From positions 372,001-436,000 of the forward strand of contig NZ_SMBO01000002.1 in the NCBI RefSeq assembly GCF_004342985.1: a stretch of DNA of 64,000 bases, in the 5' to 3' direction. The notes under the pieces are model-generated. The model saw only the letters and a program-made list of their open reading frames with translations, was not told the origin of the DNA and ran no database searches. Source of the DNA: Novosphingobium sp. PhB57. GTDB taxonomy: Bacteria; Pseudomonadota; Alphaproteobacteria; Sphingomonadales; Sphingomonadaceae. Shown here in pieces: positions 1-9,875 of this stretch. Position 1 is the stretch's first letter, and each line of letters begins with the position of its first letter. The position numbers were made by a program, and so were the translations under genes.

Positions 1-1310
1 CCCACGGTATGCTCGATCATGCGCAGGAAGTTCGAGCCCTTGGTATAGTCCACCTCGCCCGCGCCGGGATCGCCGTGAAGACGAGTGACGGCGCCGGTCT
101 GGCCGCCACCGGCCGCGATTTCGCGGCTCATCACGTCCCAGTCGAGGTCGGCATACGTGGCGGCCTGCTCCTTGCCGTAGAGCGACTCCATGATCCGGTT
201 CTCGAAGTAGGTGGTGAAGCCTTCGTTCAGCCAGGAGTCCGACCAGGTCGCATTGGTGACCAGGTTGCCCGACCAGGAATGCGCCAGTTCATGAGCGACG
301 ACGTCGGTGTTCGAACGGTCGCCAGTGACGATCGTGGGGGTCAGGAACGTGAGCATGGGATTTTCCATGCCGCCATAGGGGAAGGCCGGGGGCAGCAGCA
401 GCATGTCGTAGCGGCCCCAGCGATACGGGCCGTAGAGCTTGCTGGCGGCGTCGATCATCTTCTCCACATCGACGAATTCCCTGGCCGCCTTGTCCAGCAT
501 CGGCGCCTCGGTCCAGACGCCGGAGCGGGGGCCGAGTGTCTTGAACTTCAGGTCGCCCACGGCGAAGGCGATGAGATAGGGCGGCACCGGCTTGTCCATG
601 CGGAAGCGGAAGGCGCGCCGGCCGTCGGAGAGCAGTTCGCCCTTGTCGCCCGAGAGCTTTTCCGCGCTCATCACCGCCACGAGATCGCCGGGGACGCGCA
701 AGGTGGCTTCCCAGGTCTGGCGGATGCCGGGGCTGTCCTGCGTCGGCACCCACGAGCGGTTGAGAATGGCCTGGCCCTGGCTGAACAGGAACGGCTTCTT
801 CTTGCCGAAGGTCATTTCCGGCGGCAGCCATTGCAGCGCAGTCGCGCCCGGCATGGAGCGATAGGTTATACGGATCCGGCTGGCCCCGGCGAGTTCGACG
901 GTCAGTGCCGAGCCGATGTCCGCATTGTCCGCGTCCTTGCGGCCGAGCGTCCACCGGAGCGGCTTGCCCGCCTCGTCGGTGATCGCGGAAATATCGAGAT
1001 CCCGTGCATCGAGCACGATCCGGGTGGCGCCCGGCGCCGCCAGGATGTCCAGCACGGCGCTGCCGCCCAGCGTCTTCGTCGCGAAATCGACGTCCAGGTC
1101 CAGCGCGACATGGGTGACGCGGGCCACTTGCGGCTCGGCATGCGTCCACACGTCCTTCGCCTCGGGCGTGGTGAGGATCGGGGCGGGCGGCGTGCCGGCT
1201 CCCGTTACGGTCCCCGACGCCTTCATCGGCGCATCGGCATTCGTGACGGTCTGGGCGAAAGCGGGGGCGGCGGTTCCGGCGAGCAGCGCGGCGACAAGAA
1301 GAATACGCAT
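1..1310 (-). CDS. M1 family metallopeptidase (3' end beyond window)
   Basis: Zinc aminopeptidase of the M1 (leukotriene A4 hydrolase/aminopeptidase N) family, probably periplasmic, trimming N-terminal residues from peptides. It starts with a signal peptide (MRILLVAALLAGTAAPAFA). The N-terminal beta domain is followed by the exopeptidase motif GGMENP and the zinc motif HELAHSW, with the third ligand in NEGFTTYFENR 18 residues later. About 436 codons are visible; the C-terminal helical domain lies outside the window. The start is the ATG at 1310, chosen because the signal peptide begins there. The family call is secure; substrate preference cannot be read from the sequence. Confidence 0.93.
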   Translation of the reverse strand, partial: MRILLVAALLAGTAAPAFAQTVTNADAPMKASGTVTGAGTPPAPILTTPEAKDVWTHAEPQVARVTHVALDLDVDFATKTLGGSAVLDILAAPGATRIVLDARDLDISAITDEAGKPLRWTLGRKDADNADIGSALTVELAGASRIRITYRSMPGATALQWLPPEMTFGKKKPFLFSQGQAILNRSWVPTQDSPGIRQTWEATLRVPGDLVAVMSAEKLSGDKGELLSDGRRAFRFRMDKPVPPYLIAFAVGDLKFKTLGPRSGVWTEAPMLDKAAREFVDVEKMIDAASKLYGPYRWGRYDMLLLPPAFPYGGMENPMLTFLTPTIVTGDRSNTDVVAHELAHSWSGNLVTNATWSDSWLNEGFTTYFENRIMESLYGKEQAATYADLDWDVMSREIAAGGGQTGAVTRLHGDPGAGEVDYTKGSNFLRMIEHTV

Positions 1311-1384
1311 GGCCGCGACTTATGGTCACGCCCATGGCACTGTGCAAGCGAACCTGTCGTGCAAAGGCGCAAAGGCCGAACCTG

Positions 1385-1954
1385 CTAGAGCTTCTTGAGA
1401 ACCCCGGTCACGGGAATGGCGATGCTCGATCCCCCGGTCACGGGATCGCCGTCGAAGCTGGCCTGGGTGCCGTCTTCGGCTGAGACGTTGACGATGCCGC
1501 CGGCCTGCGTGAAGGTCAGAGTGCCGCCGCCCAGGGTGGAGATCAGGACTTTGCCGTCCTTGCTGGACTTGATGGCGGCGGAGATGTCCTGCGGGGTCAT
1601 GTAGCCGGTGAGCATGTGGTCCTTGAGCAGCGCCGCCAGTGCGGCGTGATCGTCGGCCTCGGTCAGTTGCTTGCCGGGATCGCCCAGCTTTGCGAAGGCG
1701 TCGTCCTCCGGGGCGATCAGGGTGTAGCTGCCCTTTTCCTGGAACACGCCCTCGATGCCGGTTTCCTTGAGCGCTTCGGCCACGGTCTGGAGGCCGGCGG
1801 CATTGTCGAGCGCCTGCGGCAGGGTCTCGGACACGGCGGCAGCCGCATCGGCGGTGGCGCTGGCCTGTCCCTCCGGGCTGTTCCTGTCGGAGCAGGCGGC
1901 CAGCGAGAGGCCGGCGGCGGCCAGCAGCGTGAGTGCGAGATCGGTCTTGCGCAT
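1385..1954 (-). CDS. Fasciclin-domain lipoprotein
   Basis: A 189-residue secreted protein with one fasciclin (FAS1/beta-Ig-h3) domain. The N-terminus is a lipoprotein signal ending in SLAACSD, so the mature protein is probably anchored to a membrane. The FAS1 core is visible from about residue 50, with the H1-like segment (GSYTLIAPEDDAFAKL) and the region DHMLTGYMTPQDI. FAS1 domains usually mediate adhesion or matrix contacts; no partner can be inferred here. It starts 21 bp downstream of the preceding minus-strand gene (ending at 1976), so the two may be co-transcribed. Confidence 0.88.
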   Translation of the reverse strand: MRKTDLALTLLAAAGLSLAACSDRNSPEGQASATADAAAAVSETLPQALDNAAGLQTVAEALKETGIEGVFQEKGSYTLIAPEDDAFAKLGDPGKQLTEADDHAALAALLKDHMLTGYMTPQDISAAIKSSKDGKVLISTLGGGTLTFTQAGGIVNVSAEDGTQASFDGDPVTGGSSIAIPVTGVLKKL

Positions 1955-1975
1955 GAATTCCCCTCCTGACGCCGT

Positions 1976-3268
1976 TCAGGCGATCAGTTCGATGGCGGCC
2001 CGCACCAGGCGTGTGGCGGGTTCGAGTTGGTAGATGTAGCCGTCGCTATATCGATAGAGTGCGTCAGGACCGTCGCGGTACTGGTCGCGGTAGCGGCCGG
2101 GGACATTGTAGACGTCGTAGCCGCCCGGCATGGGCTGGCCGATCCGGATCGTCTCGCCCAGCAGCAGGGCCGCTATGCCGGTGATGGTGGGATCGGCAGC
2201 GGCCGCATCGCCCGCATTCACGCGGTAGATCGTGTTGTCGTAGTAGCGATAGGAGCCTTCGCCGCCGAGCCCGTAGTAGCGGGTGTAGTAGCCGGGCAGC
2301 GCGACAGGCCGGTAAGTGCCGGGCCATGCGCGGCCCACGGTCAGCGCGCCGCCGAGCAGCGGCGTGTAGCCGACCACGGCGCTGCTTCCGCCGGGGGCGC
2401 CGCCACTCGCTCCGCCCAGGCGCAGCAGGTAGCCTTCGCTGTAGCGATAGCGGGTGTCGTCATCGAAATCGCGGGAGAACCAGCGCGGGTCGTGCCAGGC
2501 CTTTTCCGGCGGGTGCGTGCGGGGTGGCAGGTTGCAGCCCTGGTACTTGCCGGAAATGACGGCCGGGCAACCCTCGATCGCCTGACTCCTGCCCGGGGCG
2601 GTCCAGCTCGCGTCCTGCCGGCCGGTGACCACCTTCACGCGGTCGTTGGTGGGGACGCGGAATTCGTGGCCGCGCCCGTCCCTGTAGCTTACCTGCCGGA
2701 CATCACCGCGCGGTGCGGGCGGGGTCAGGCCGGGATCGACGCGGGTTTCATGCGGGCGACCCTCGGGCGAGTCGGCCGGCGGCGTGCTGCCGCGCTCCTT
2801 CGGTGGGACCTGAGGCCGATCGGCGCGCCGGGCTTCGGGATCCTGCTGGGCGGGACGGTTCCCCTCTGCAGGCCGATCACCTTGTGTGGGCGCACGGCGC
2901 TCCCGGTCGCCCCGGTCCTGCTCGCGGCGGGCCGCTTCCTGCTGGCGCTGCTCGCGCTGGGCGGTTTCGCGGTTCTGGGCTTCGGCATGCGGCGGGACGC
3001 GGTCGCCGCCCGTCTGACGCTCCGGCTGGGTGCGCCGTGCCTGTTCGGCATGCTGCTGCTCCGACCGCGGCTGGTCGCCCTGGGGACGGCTCTCGCCGGG
3101 CCGGTCCTGCGCCGCTTGCGCGCTTGCCATGTGGCCGCCTGCGATGCCGATCGCCACGGAGGCGAGCAGGGCGGTTACCCCGGTGACGATCTTGCCGGTG
3201 CTTGGCTTGCGCGTACTGGGCTTGCGGGCACTGGGCCTGCGCGTACTGGGCCTGCGAGTCCTAGGCAT
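1976..3268 (-). CDS. Secreted tyrosine-repeat protein with basic N-terminus, function unknown
   Basis: A 430-residue protein of unknown function. The start at 3268 has a strong ribosome site (GGAGAAG) 5 bp upstream. The N-terminus is a run of short R/K-P-S-T repeats (RRPST, RKPST and similar), followed by one hydrophobic segment (VTALLASVAIGIAGG) and an A/Q-x-A cleavage-like site. A long disordered E/Q/R/P-rich stretch covers about residues 50-190. The C-terminal half carries three imperfect copies of a Y-R-Y-(S/Y)-(E/D)-x-x-(L/I)-Y motif: YRYSEGYLLRL, YRYYDNTIYRV and YRYSDGYIYQL. It resembles uncharacterised sphingomonad cell-envelope proteins. The region between the basic N-terminus and the repeats is low complexity and could be mispredicted by homology tools. 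Confidence 0.75.
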   Translation of the reverse strand: MPRTRRPSTRRPSARKPSTRKPSTGKIVTGVTALLASVAIGIAGGHMASAQAAQDRPGESRPQGDQPRSEQQHAEQARRTQPERQTGGDRVPPHAEAQNRETAQREQRQQEAARREQDRGDRERRAPTQGDRPAEGNRPAQQDPEARRADRPQVPPKERGSTPPADSPEGRPHETRVDPGLTPPAPRGDVRQVSYRDGRGHEFRVPTNDRVKVVTGRQDASWTAPGRSQAIEGCPAVISGKYQGCNLPPRTHPPEKAWHDPRWFSRDFDDDTRYRYSEGYLLRLGGASGGAPGGSSAVVGYTPLLGGALTVGRAWPGTYRPVALPGYYTRYYGLGGEGSYRYYDNTIYRVNAGDAAAADPTITGIAALLLGETIRIGQPMPGGYDVYNVPGRYRDQYRDGPDALYRYSDGYIYQLEPATRLVRAAIELIA

Positions 3269-3480
3269 CGCTGCTTCTCCTTTGCGGGGGCAACGCGGCG
3301 GGATGATAGCTGTTCCTGTCACGATTGTCGCCAAGCGTCGCGGCGGAACGTCGCGCGGCAGGAGCGGGCTGTCCGCCCGGTTTCGCACTGAGCGCAAAGG
3401 TTCTTTTTCGTGCGGGGTGAGGCGCGGTCGGTCGAGGGAGCCGGTCTCCGCCTGCTGCGGATGCGCTCGGACGGCCAACG

Positions 3481-3511
3481 AAAAGGGCGCCCGGATTGCT
3501 CCGGGCGCCCC
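3481..3511 (-). terminator. Rho-independent terminator of glnA
   Basis: A perfect 10-bp GC stem, gggcgcccgg/ccgggcgccc (3485-3494 and 3501-3510) with loop attgct, is followed on the minus strand by TTTT. It lies 60 bp after the glnA stop codon, in the 301-bp gap between glnA and the tyrosine-repeat gene. I see nothing else gene-like in that gap. Confidence 0.8.
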
Positions 3512-3569
3512 ACTCGGCGAACTGATGCTCCTTCCCCCTTTCCGAAGAAACGGGAGGAAGGAAGCGCGA

Positions 3570-4979
3570 TCAGGCGCTGTAGTACATGTCGAACTCGACG
3601 GCCGACGGCGTGGTTTCCCAACGCAGCACTTCCGGCCACTTCAGTTCGAGGTAGGATTCGATCTGGTCCACGGTGAACACGCCGCCTTCGAGAAGGAAGG
3701 CATGGTCGGCCTGGAGCGAGTCGAGTGCTTCACGCAGCGAACCGCAGACGGTCGGCACTTCGGCGAGTTCGGCCGGCGGCAGATCGTAGAGGTTCTTGTC
3801 CATGGCTTCGCCCGGGTGGATCTTGTTCTTGATCCCGTCGAGGCCGGCCATGAGCAGCGAGGCGTAGCAGAGGTAGGGGTTGGCCATCGCGTCGGGGAAG
3901 CGGAATTCCACGCGCTTTGCCTTGTCGCCCGCACCGTAGGGGATGCGGCACGAGGCCGAGCGGTTGCGGGCCGAGTAGGCCAGCAGAACCGGGGCTTCGT
4001 AGCCCGGCACCAGGCGCTTGTAGCTGTTGGTGGTCGGGTTGGTGAAGGCGTTCAGGGCCTTGGCGTGCTTGATGACGCCGCCGATGAAGTACAGGCACAT
4101 ATCGGAAAGACCGGCATAGCCGTTACCAGCGAACAGCGGATTGCCCTTGTCCCAGATCGAGATGTGGGTGTGCATGCCCGAGCCGTTGTCCTTCATGATC
4201 GGCTTCGGCATGAACGTGGCGGTCTTGCCATAGGCCTGCGCGACCATGTGGACGACGTACTTGTAGATCTGCATGCGGTCGGCGGTGGTGACCAGCGTGC
4301 CGAAGGTCAGGCCGAGTTCGTGCTGGGCAGCCGCCACTTCGTGGTGGTGCTTGTCGCAGGGCAGGCCCATTTCGAGCATGGTGGTGACCATCTCGCCGCG
4401 GATGTCGACGGCCGAGTCGACCGGAGCGACCGGGAAGTAGCCGCCCTTGGCGCGCGGACGGTGGGCCAGGTTGCCCGTGTCGTACGACTTGTCCGAGTTG
4501 CCCGGCAGTTCGATGTCGTCCAGCTTGAAGCCGTTGCCTTCGTAGCCGTCATAGAACTTCACGTCGTCGAACATGAAGAATTCGGCTTCCGGGCCGACAT
4601 AGACGGTGTCGCCGAAACCGGCCGACTTGACGAAGGCCTCGGCGCGCTTCGCGGTCGAGCGCGGATCGCGGGCGTAGAGATCGCCGGTCGAGGGTTCCAC
4701 GATGTCGCAGAACAGGATGAGCATCGGGGTGGCCGAGAACGGATCGACGTAGACGGCGTCGAGGTCGGGCTTGAGGATCATGTCCGACTCGTTGATGGCC
4801 TTCCAGCCTTCGATCGACGAACCGTCGAACATCAGGCCGTCTTCCAGCTCGTCCTCGCCGAGGATCGAAGCGACCATGGTGAGGTGCTGCCACTTGCCCT
4901 TGGGGTCGGTGAAACGCAGGTCAACCCACTCGATCTCTTCGTCCTTGATCCTCTTGAGGACGTCCTTTGCACTAGCCAT
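3570..4979 (-). CDS. glnA: Glutamine synthetase type I
   Basis: Cytoplasmic dodecameric enzyme that makes glutamine from glutamate, ammonia and ATP, the main ammonium-assimilation step. At 469 residues it is full length for GSI. It starts [23 protein letters not shown]. Visible landmarks are the N-terminal beta-grasp domain, the catalytic motif [10 protein letters not shown], the [13 protein letters not shown]/metal region and the adenylylation-site region KNLYDLPP near residue 397. The tyrosine there suggests control by GlnE adenylylation. It lies 248 bp downstream of glnB on the same strand, the usual alphaproteobacterial glnBA order, and is followed by a strong terminator. Confidence 0.98.
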   Translation of the reverse strand: MASAKDVLKRIKDEEIEWVDLRFTDPKGKWQHLTMVASILGEDELEDGLMFDGSSIEGWKAINESDMILKPDLDAVYVDPFSATPMLILFCDIVEPSTGDLYARDPRSTAKRAEAFVKSAGFGDTVYVGPEAEFFMFDDVKFYDGYEGNGFKLDDIELPGNSDKSYDTGNLAHRPRAKGGYFPVAPVDSAVDIRGEMVTTMLEMGLPCDKHHHEVAAAQHELGLTFGTLVTTADRMQIYKYVVHMVAQAYGKTATFMPKPIMKDNGSGMHTHISIWDKGNPLFAGNGYAGLSDMCLYFIGGVIKHAKALNAFTNPTTNSYKRLVPGYEAPVLLAYSARNRSASCRIPYGAGDKAKRVEFRFPDAMANPYLCYASLLMAGLDGIKNKIHPGEAMDKNLYDLPPAELAEVPTVCGSLREALDSLQADHAFLLEGGVFTVDQIESYLELKWPEVLRWETTPSAVEFDMYYSA

Positions 4980-5227
4980 TAGAGTAGTCTCCAGTGATGC
5001 TCTTCCGATCCCGAAAGAGGCTTTGGTGTTGCATTGTCCACGGGAAGACCCGGCCCCCGCCGGTTCGTCCCGATCCGGCCCGGAGGATCATTTCGATCCT
5101 GCCGAAGCCGGGCAATCGAATTCCGGCACACGCCGGCTTGGATGCGACAGGCGGCGGGAAAGCCCGCCCTTCTGGTCCTGCGCTCTCGAAAATCCATCGC
5201 GGGCGAAGCCTTTTCGCTTCCCGTGAT

Positions 5228-5776
<549 letters not shown>

Positions 5777-5910
5777 TTATGTGTTCAAGTTTCGGGCACG
5801 CCCTGCCTCAAAATTGTGCACGGGTGCTGTGGGGGCGAGGGAAGGCTTGCTTCGAACCCGTCACCCCCGTGCTGGCCCATGCCTACCTGCTCTGCGAGTG
5901 CAGCACCCAC

Positions 5911-5993
5911 CTTCGTCATTGCGAGCGCAGCGAAGCAATCCAGAGTCGCGCCGCGCCGCCCTGGATTGCTTCGCTGCGCTCGCAATGACGAAG
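5911..5993. repeat. Large perfect inverted repeat (REP-like intergenic element)
   Basis: Two 33-bp arms (5911-5943 and 5961-5993) are exact reverse complements around a 17-bp loop. The arm begins cttcgtcattgcgagcgcag. The core attgcgagcgcagcgaagca is a widespread intergenic repeat in alphaproteobacteria. It is in the 570-bp space between argC and glnB, which otherwise holds only the glnB promoter and the argC terminator. Confidence 0.85.
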
Positions 5994-6073
5994 AGGTGGG
6001 GAAAGCTGGAGGAACGAACGGGGGAAGGGGCACGGGAAGGGGCAGGCGAAAAGCGAGGCCTATAAGCTAACGC

Positions 6074-6116
6074 AAGAAGGCGCCGGAAACCGCTGGGGCT
6101 TCCGGCGCCTTCTTTG
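6074..6116 (-). terminator. Probable terminator of argC
   Basis: The hairpin gaaggcgccggaa/ttccggcgccttc (6076-6088 and 6100-6112) lies 21 bp after the argC stop. The flanking bases extend the stem slightly. The minus-strand tail is only weakly T-rich (TTCTTG). Confidence 0.65.
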
Positions 6117-6136
6117 CGCGGTCGACGTATTGGGGT

Positions 6137-7060
6137 TTAGAGTCTCAGCCCGGCGGTCTCGGGGAGGCCCGCCATGAGGTTGAGGTTCTGCACCGCAGCG
6201 CCGCTCGCGCCCTTGCCGAGATTGTCGAGCATGGCGACGAGGCGCGCCTGGGAACCGTCGCTGGCACCCAGTACGCGCAGCGTCAGCGTGTCCACCGGCG
6301 CCATCGAGGCGCGCAGCAGCAGCTCGTCGGGCTGGTCGTCGATCACGGAGACGATCGTGCTGTCCGCATAGAAATCGGCCAGGGCGGCGCGAAGATCGGC
6401 CGGCGATCCGGCCTTGGGCATGGCGGACAAGTGCAGCGGCACTTCCACCAGCATGCCGCGGTGCGCGGGGACGACGGCCGGCGCGAAGATCGGTTCGATA
6501 GACAGGCCGACATGAGCGACCATCTCAGGCACATGCTTGTGGCCGAGCGCCAGGCCATAGGCGCGGAAGGCCACGTCGCGGTCTTCCTCGAAACGGGCGA
6601 TCAGTGCCTTGCCGCCGCCGGAATAGCCCGAGACGGCGTGGCAGACGTAAGGCCAGTCGGCAGGCAGCAGCCCCGCCTTCACCAGCGGCGCGACGAGGCC
6701 GATGAAGCCGGTCGGGTAGCAGCCCGGATTGCTGACGAAGCGGGCGGCTGCAACCGCGTCGCGGCCGATCACTTCCGGGAAACCGTAGGTCCAGTCCGGC
6801 GCCACGCGGTGCGCCGAGGACGCATCGATCACGCGGGTGGTCTCATTGCGGATCATGCCCACGGCAGCTTTGGCGGCATCGTCGGGCAGGCAGAGGATCA
6901 CGAAGTCAGCCGCGTTCAGCGCTTCGGCGCGGGCCGTGTCGTCCTTGCGGCGCGCTTCATCGAGGACGATCAGTTCGAACTCGGCGCGGCCGGCAAGCCG
7001 TTCGGCGATCTCGAGCCCGGTGGTTCCGGCGGCGCCGTCGATGAAGACCGTCTTCGTCAT
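6137..7060 (-). CDS. argC: N-acetyl-gamma-glutamyl-phosphate reductase
   Basis: NADPH-dependent cytoplasmic reductase of arginine biosynthesis, converting N-acetylglutamyl-5-phosphate to the semialdehyde. At 307 residues it matches the shorter type 2 AGPR. The nucleotide-binding motif is FIDGAAGTTGLEI, and the catalytic cysteine is in VSNPGCYPTGFIGL; the conserved YSGGGKALI follows. Its ATG overlaps the stop codon of the preceding SH3-domain gene (ATGA), so it is the last gene of a pepA-SH3-argC transcript. Confidence 0.97.
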   Translation of the reverse strand: MTKTVFIDGAAGTTGLEIAERLAGRAEFELIVLDEARRKDDTARAEALNAADFVILCLPDDAAKAAVGMIRNETTRVIDASSAHRVAPDWTYGFPEVIGRDAVAAARFVSNPGCYPTGFIGLVAPLVKAGLLPADWPYVCHAVSGYSGGGKALIARFEEDRDVAFRAYGLALGHKHVPEMVAHVGLSIEPIFAPAVVPAHRGMLVEVPLHLSAMPKAGSPADLRAALADFYADSTIVSVIDDQPDELLLRASMAPVDTLTLRVLGASDGSQARLVAMLDNLGKGASGAAVQNLNLMAGLPETAGLRL

Positions 7061-7461
7061 CAGCTATGTGCCTTCAATGCGTCGAGCGCGACATAGCCGA
7101 CCTGGCCGTCTTCGCCCAGCTGGCCCCAAGCCCAGTTGCCCGCCATGTCGAGCACGTTGAACGTGTCGCCCGAGGGCAGGTCGCGAATCGCTTCGGCATC
7201 GGCGCGGCTCATCACCTGCAGCACGGCGCCGTCCAGCACCACGTGCGGCATCGGCACGGCATAGTGCGGCACGAAGTAGAGACCGGCCAGCTTGATGTGC
7301 GCCAGATCGCCGCGCACGGGAAGGCATCCGGGATCCGCGGTCACACTCGGTCCGGTCATGGCCAGCAGTCCATCGATCCGGGGAGGGCGGGTATAGGAAT
7401 CCTCAGTGGCCAACGCGGGTGCTTCTCCAAATGCAAAGATGCGCGCGCTTAGCGGGGGCAT
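7060..7461 (-). CDS. SH3 domain-containing protein
   Basis: A 133-residue protein ending in a bacterial SH3-like segment (about residues 75-130), with DLPSGDTFNVLDMAGNWAWG and VGYVALDAL. Such domains usually bind peptides or cell wall. No signal peptide is obvious, so it may be cytoplasmic. The ATG at 7461 is preferred; a TTG six bases upstream is also possible. It lies 15 bp after pepA and overlaps argC by 4 bp, which argues for co-transcription. Exact function unknown. Confidence 0.8.
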   Translation of the reverse strand: MPPLSARIFAFGEAPALATEDSYTRPPRIDGLLAMTGPSVTADPGCLPVRGDLAHIKLAGLYFVPHYAVPMPHVVLDGAVLQVMSRADAEAIRDLPSGDTFNVLDMAGNWAWGQLGEDGQVGYVALDALKAHS

Positions 7462-7476
7462 GGCCAAGACGCAAGT

Positions 7477-8898
7477 TCAGCGGCCGTCGCCGGTGTAGCG
7501 CCGCTGCAACATCAGCCACGCCGCCCGCAGGCCGAGGGCGTCTCCACCCTTGGGACGGCCGGGCTTGGCGGCGGGACGCCAGGCGAACGTGTCGAAGTGG
7601 GCCCAGTCCATGCCCTTCGGCACGAAACGGTCCATGAACAACGCCGCCGTGCTGGCCCCGGCGAAGCCGCTGGAGCCGGCATTGTTGATGTCGGCAATGT
7701 CGGACTTCAGGTATTCGCGGTAGCCATCGTAGAGCGGCAGGCGCCAGCAGGGATCGTCCACGGAAAGCCCGGCATCGAGAATGTCCTGCGCGGTCTTGTC
7801 ATCGCGGGCGAACAGGGCGGGCAGGTCCGGGCCGACGGCGACGCGCGCGGCGCCGGTGAGCGTGGCGAAGTCGATCACCAGTTCAGGCTCCTTCTCGCCG
7901 GCGCGGGTCAGCGCGTCGCCCAGGATCAGGCGGCCTTCGGCATCGGTATTGCCGATTTCCACGGTGATGCCGGCGCGGCTGCGCAGCACGTCTCCGGGGC
8001 GGAAGGAATTGCCGGCGATGGCGTTCTCCACCGCCGGGATCACCAGATGCAGGCGCACCGGCAGGTTCGCGCCCATGATCAGGCGGGCGAGGGCAAGGGC
8101 GTGAGCGGCGCCGCCCATGTCCTTCTTCATCAGCAGCATTCCCGCGCCGGGCTTGATGTCGAGGCCCCCCGAATCGAAACAGACGCCCTTGCCGACGACG
8201 GCGATCCTGGGATGCTTGGGATCGCCCCATTCCAGCTCGATCAGGCGCGGTGCATGGGCACGGCCAGCCGCACGGCCGACGGCATGGACCATCGGGTATT
8301 CGCGCTCCAGCATTTCTCCGCGGGTGATCTTCACCTCCGCGCGGAAGGCCTTGGCGAGCGATTCCGCCTCGGTTTCGAGCTGGCCCGGGCCCATGTCCTC
8401 GGCCGGGGTGTTGACGAGATCGCGGACCAGCTCGATCGCCTCGCCCTCGGCGATCATCGCGTCGATCGCCTTGACCTCGGTGGTCAGGAGAATGCGCGGA
8501 CCTTCCTCGGACGGCTCGGAGCGGTAGCGGTCGAAACGGTATTGCCCGGCGATCCAGCCCAGCGCGGCCTTGCCGATCTCGGCCTTGGCGCCCTCGCCGC
8601 CGGCGCGGCGATAAGTGCCGGCGGGCAGGACATCGGCCAGTTTCGCCAGGCACCAGGTGGTGAGCCTGGCCGGATCGGATACGCCTGCGGCCACAAGCCA
8701 GCCGTCACCATCGGGAAGGATCGCATGGCTTCCCGCATCGCCCACGAATTTCTGCGCTTCGAGCGCGGCGCGCTGCGAAACCGACAGGCCCTTGATGAAT
8801 TGTTCCAGTCCATCCTTCTCCCCGTCCTTGGAAACGAGGTGGATGGCGACGGCCTTCTGGCCGCGATCGGGCTGAATCAATGCGTTCTTGTCGGTCAT
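7477..8898 (-). CDS. M17 family leucyl aminopeptidase
   Basis: Cytoplasmic two-metal aminopeptidase (PepA/PepB family) of 473 residues. The catalytic C-terminal domain shows the metal and active-site lysine segment GKGVCFDSGGLDIKPG, then MKKDMGG, and the family signature NTDAEGRL with the second catalytic arginine. The N-terminal macro-like domain is about 150 residues. The start is MTDKNALIQPD at 8898 with GGGACC just upstream; a longer reading frame running into the divergent lipoprotein gene is not plausible. First gene of the pepA-SH3-argC operon. Confidence 0.95.
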   Translation of the reverse strand: MTDKNALIQPDRGQKAVAIHLVSKDGEKDGLEQFIKGLSVSQRAALEAQKFVGDAGSHAILPDGDGWLVAAGVSDPARLTTWCLAKLADVLPAGTYRRAGGEGAKAEIGKAALGWIAGQYRFDRYRSEPSEEGPRILLTTEVKAIDAMIAEGEAIELVRDLVNTPAEDMGPGQLETEAESLAKAFRAEVKITRGEMLEREYPMVHAVGRAAGRAHAPRLIELEWGDPKHPRIAVVGKGVCFDSGGLDIKPGAGMLLMKKDMGGAAHALALARLIMGANLPVRLHLVIPAVENAIAGNSFRPGDVLRSRAGITVEIGNTDAEGRLILGDALTRAGEKEPELVIDFATLTGAARVAVGPDLPALFARDDKTAQDILDAGLSVDDPCWRLPLYDGYREYLKSDIADINNAGSSGFAGASTAALFMDRFVPKGMDWAHFDTFAWRPAAKPGRPKGGDALGLRAAWLMLQRRYTGDGR

Positions 8899-8943
8899 GG
8901 TCCCATTCTCTAGCCTTGCTGCGAGCATGAGCCGAGAGGAAAA

Positions 8944-9801
8944 ATGATGCGATCTGGTGCCTGGTGTCTTGTCTCCGCTGCAACTGCGGCCCTGCTGCTG
9001 AGCGGCTGCAAGGGCGAAAAGTCCGCTCCTGCCCCGTCGGAAACCGCATCGGCCGGGATTTCGGCCCAGACCGAGAGCGCTACCGAAACGACGACGGAGA
9101 CCAGCACCGAGGCCGGTGACCTCGTCGTGGGCGGCGGCCGCGCGGAGAAGACCGAGAACGATCTTTACGAATTCTCCTATTCCTATCCCGATGCCGCAGG
9201 CGCCATTCCGGGGCTCAAGGCCAATCTTGACCAGCAGCTCGACACGTCCCGCGCGGATCTGGTGAGCAGCGCCAGAGAAGGGCAGGCCGAAGCGAAGAAG
9301 AACGACTTCCCTTACCACGCCTACAGCTACGGCGAGGACTGGAAGGTCGTGACCAGCCTGCCGGGGTGGCTCTCGCTGTCCTCGGAATCCTACGTCTATT
9401 CGGGCGGCGCTCACGGCATGACCGCTTTCGACGGGCTTCTCTGGGATCGCCATGCCGAAACCGCGCGCAAGCCGAGCGACCTCTTCACCAGCAAGGAAGC
9501 CCTGTCCAAGGCGCTGCGCACCCCGTTCTGCGCCGCGCTCGACAAGGAGCGCGTCAAGCGCCGCGGGGGCCCGATCGACAAGAGCGACGAGATGTTCTCA
9601 GAATGCATCGATCCGGTGGAGCAGGTGGTGATCCTGGGCTCGACCAACCGGCAGACGTTCGACCGCATTGGGCTGCTCGTGCCGCCCTACAATGCCGGCC
9701 CTTATGCCGAGGGCAGCTATGAAGTGACGGTGCCGGTTACGGGCGCGGTCATGGCCGCTCTCAAGCCGCAGTATCGATCCAGTTTCTCGGTGGCGAAATA
9801 G
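8944..9801 (+). CDS. DUF4163/DUF3298 (RsiV-like) lipoprotein
   Basis: A 285-residue exported lipoprotein (lipobox LLLSGCKG) with a Thr/Glu-rich linker to about residue 55. The rest matches the DUF4163 plus DUF3298 arrangement: FSYSYPDAAGAIPGL, then VYSGGAHGMTAFDGLLWD near the middle and an end like VTVPVTGAVMAALKPQYR. The same fold occurs in the anti-sigma factor RsiV, where it binds lysozyme, but no anti-sigma segment is present here. Divergent from pepA, 45 bp apart. Confidence 0.88.
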   Translation: MMRSGAWCLVSAATAALLLSGCKGEKSAPAPSETASAGISAQTESATETTTETSTEAGDLVVGGGRAEKTENDLYEFSYSYPDAAGAIPGLKANLDQQLDTSRADLVSSAREGQAEAKKNDFPYHAYSYGEDWKVVTSLPGWLSLSSESYVYSGGAHGMTAFDGLLWDRHAETARKPSDLFTSKEALSKALRTPFCAALDKERVKRRGGPIDKSDEMFSECIDPVEQVVILGSTNRQTFDRIGLLVPPYNAGPYAEGSYEVTVPVTGAVMAALKPQYRSSFSVAK

Positions 9802-9875
9802 CGAGGCGGAAAAGGCAATAGCGCGCGCTCACGCGTGATCTCGCATTTTGCGCGCGCAATTGTTATGTAGCCCTC

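Noticed and set aside
9..1388. Long plus-strand open frame opposite the M1 peptidase gene
   Set aside because: It is the complement of a clear M1 metallopeptidase with HELAH and GGMENP motifs; high GC keeps the opposite frame open.
5785..6033. Open frame of 82 codons through the large inverted repeat (reads ...SLRAQRSNP...LDCFAALAMTK)
   Set aside because: This peptide is the translation of a palindromic intergenic repeat; similar peptides are common misannotations and there is no start signal.
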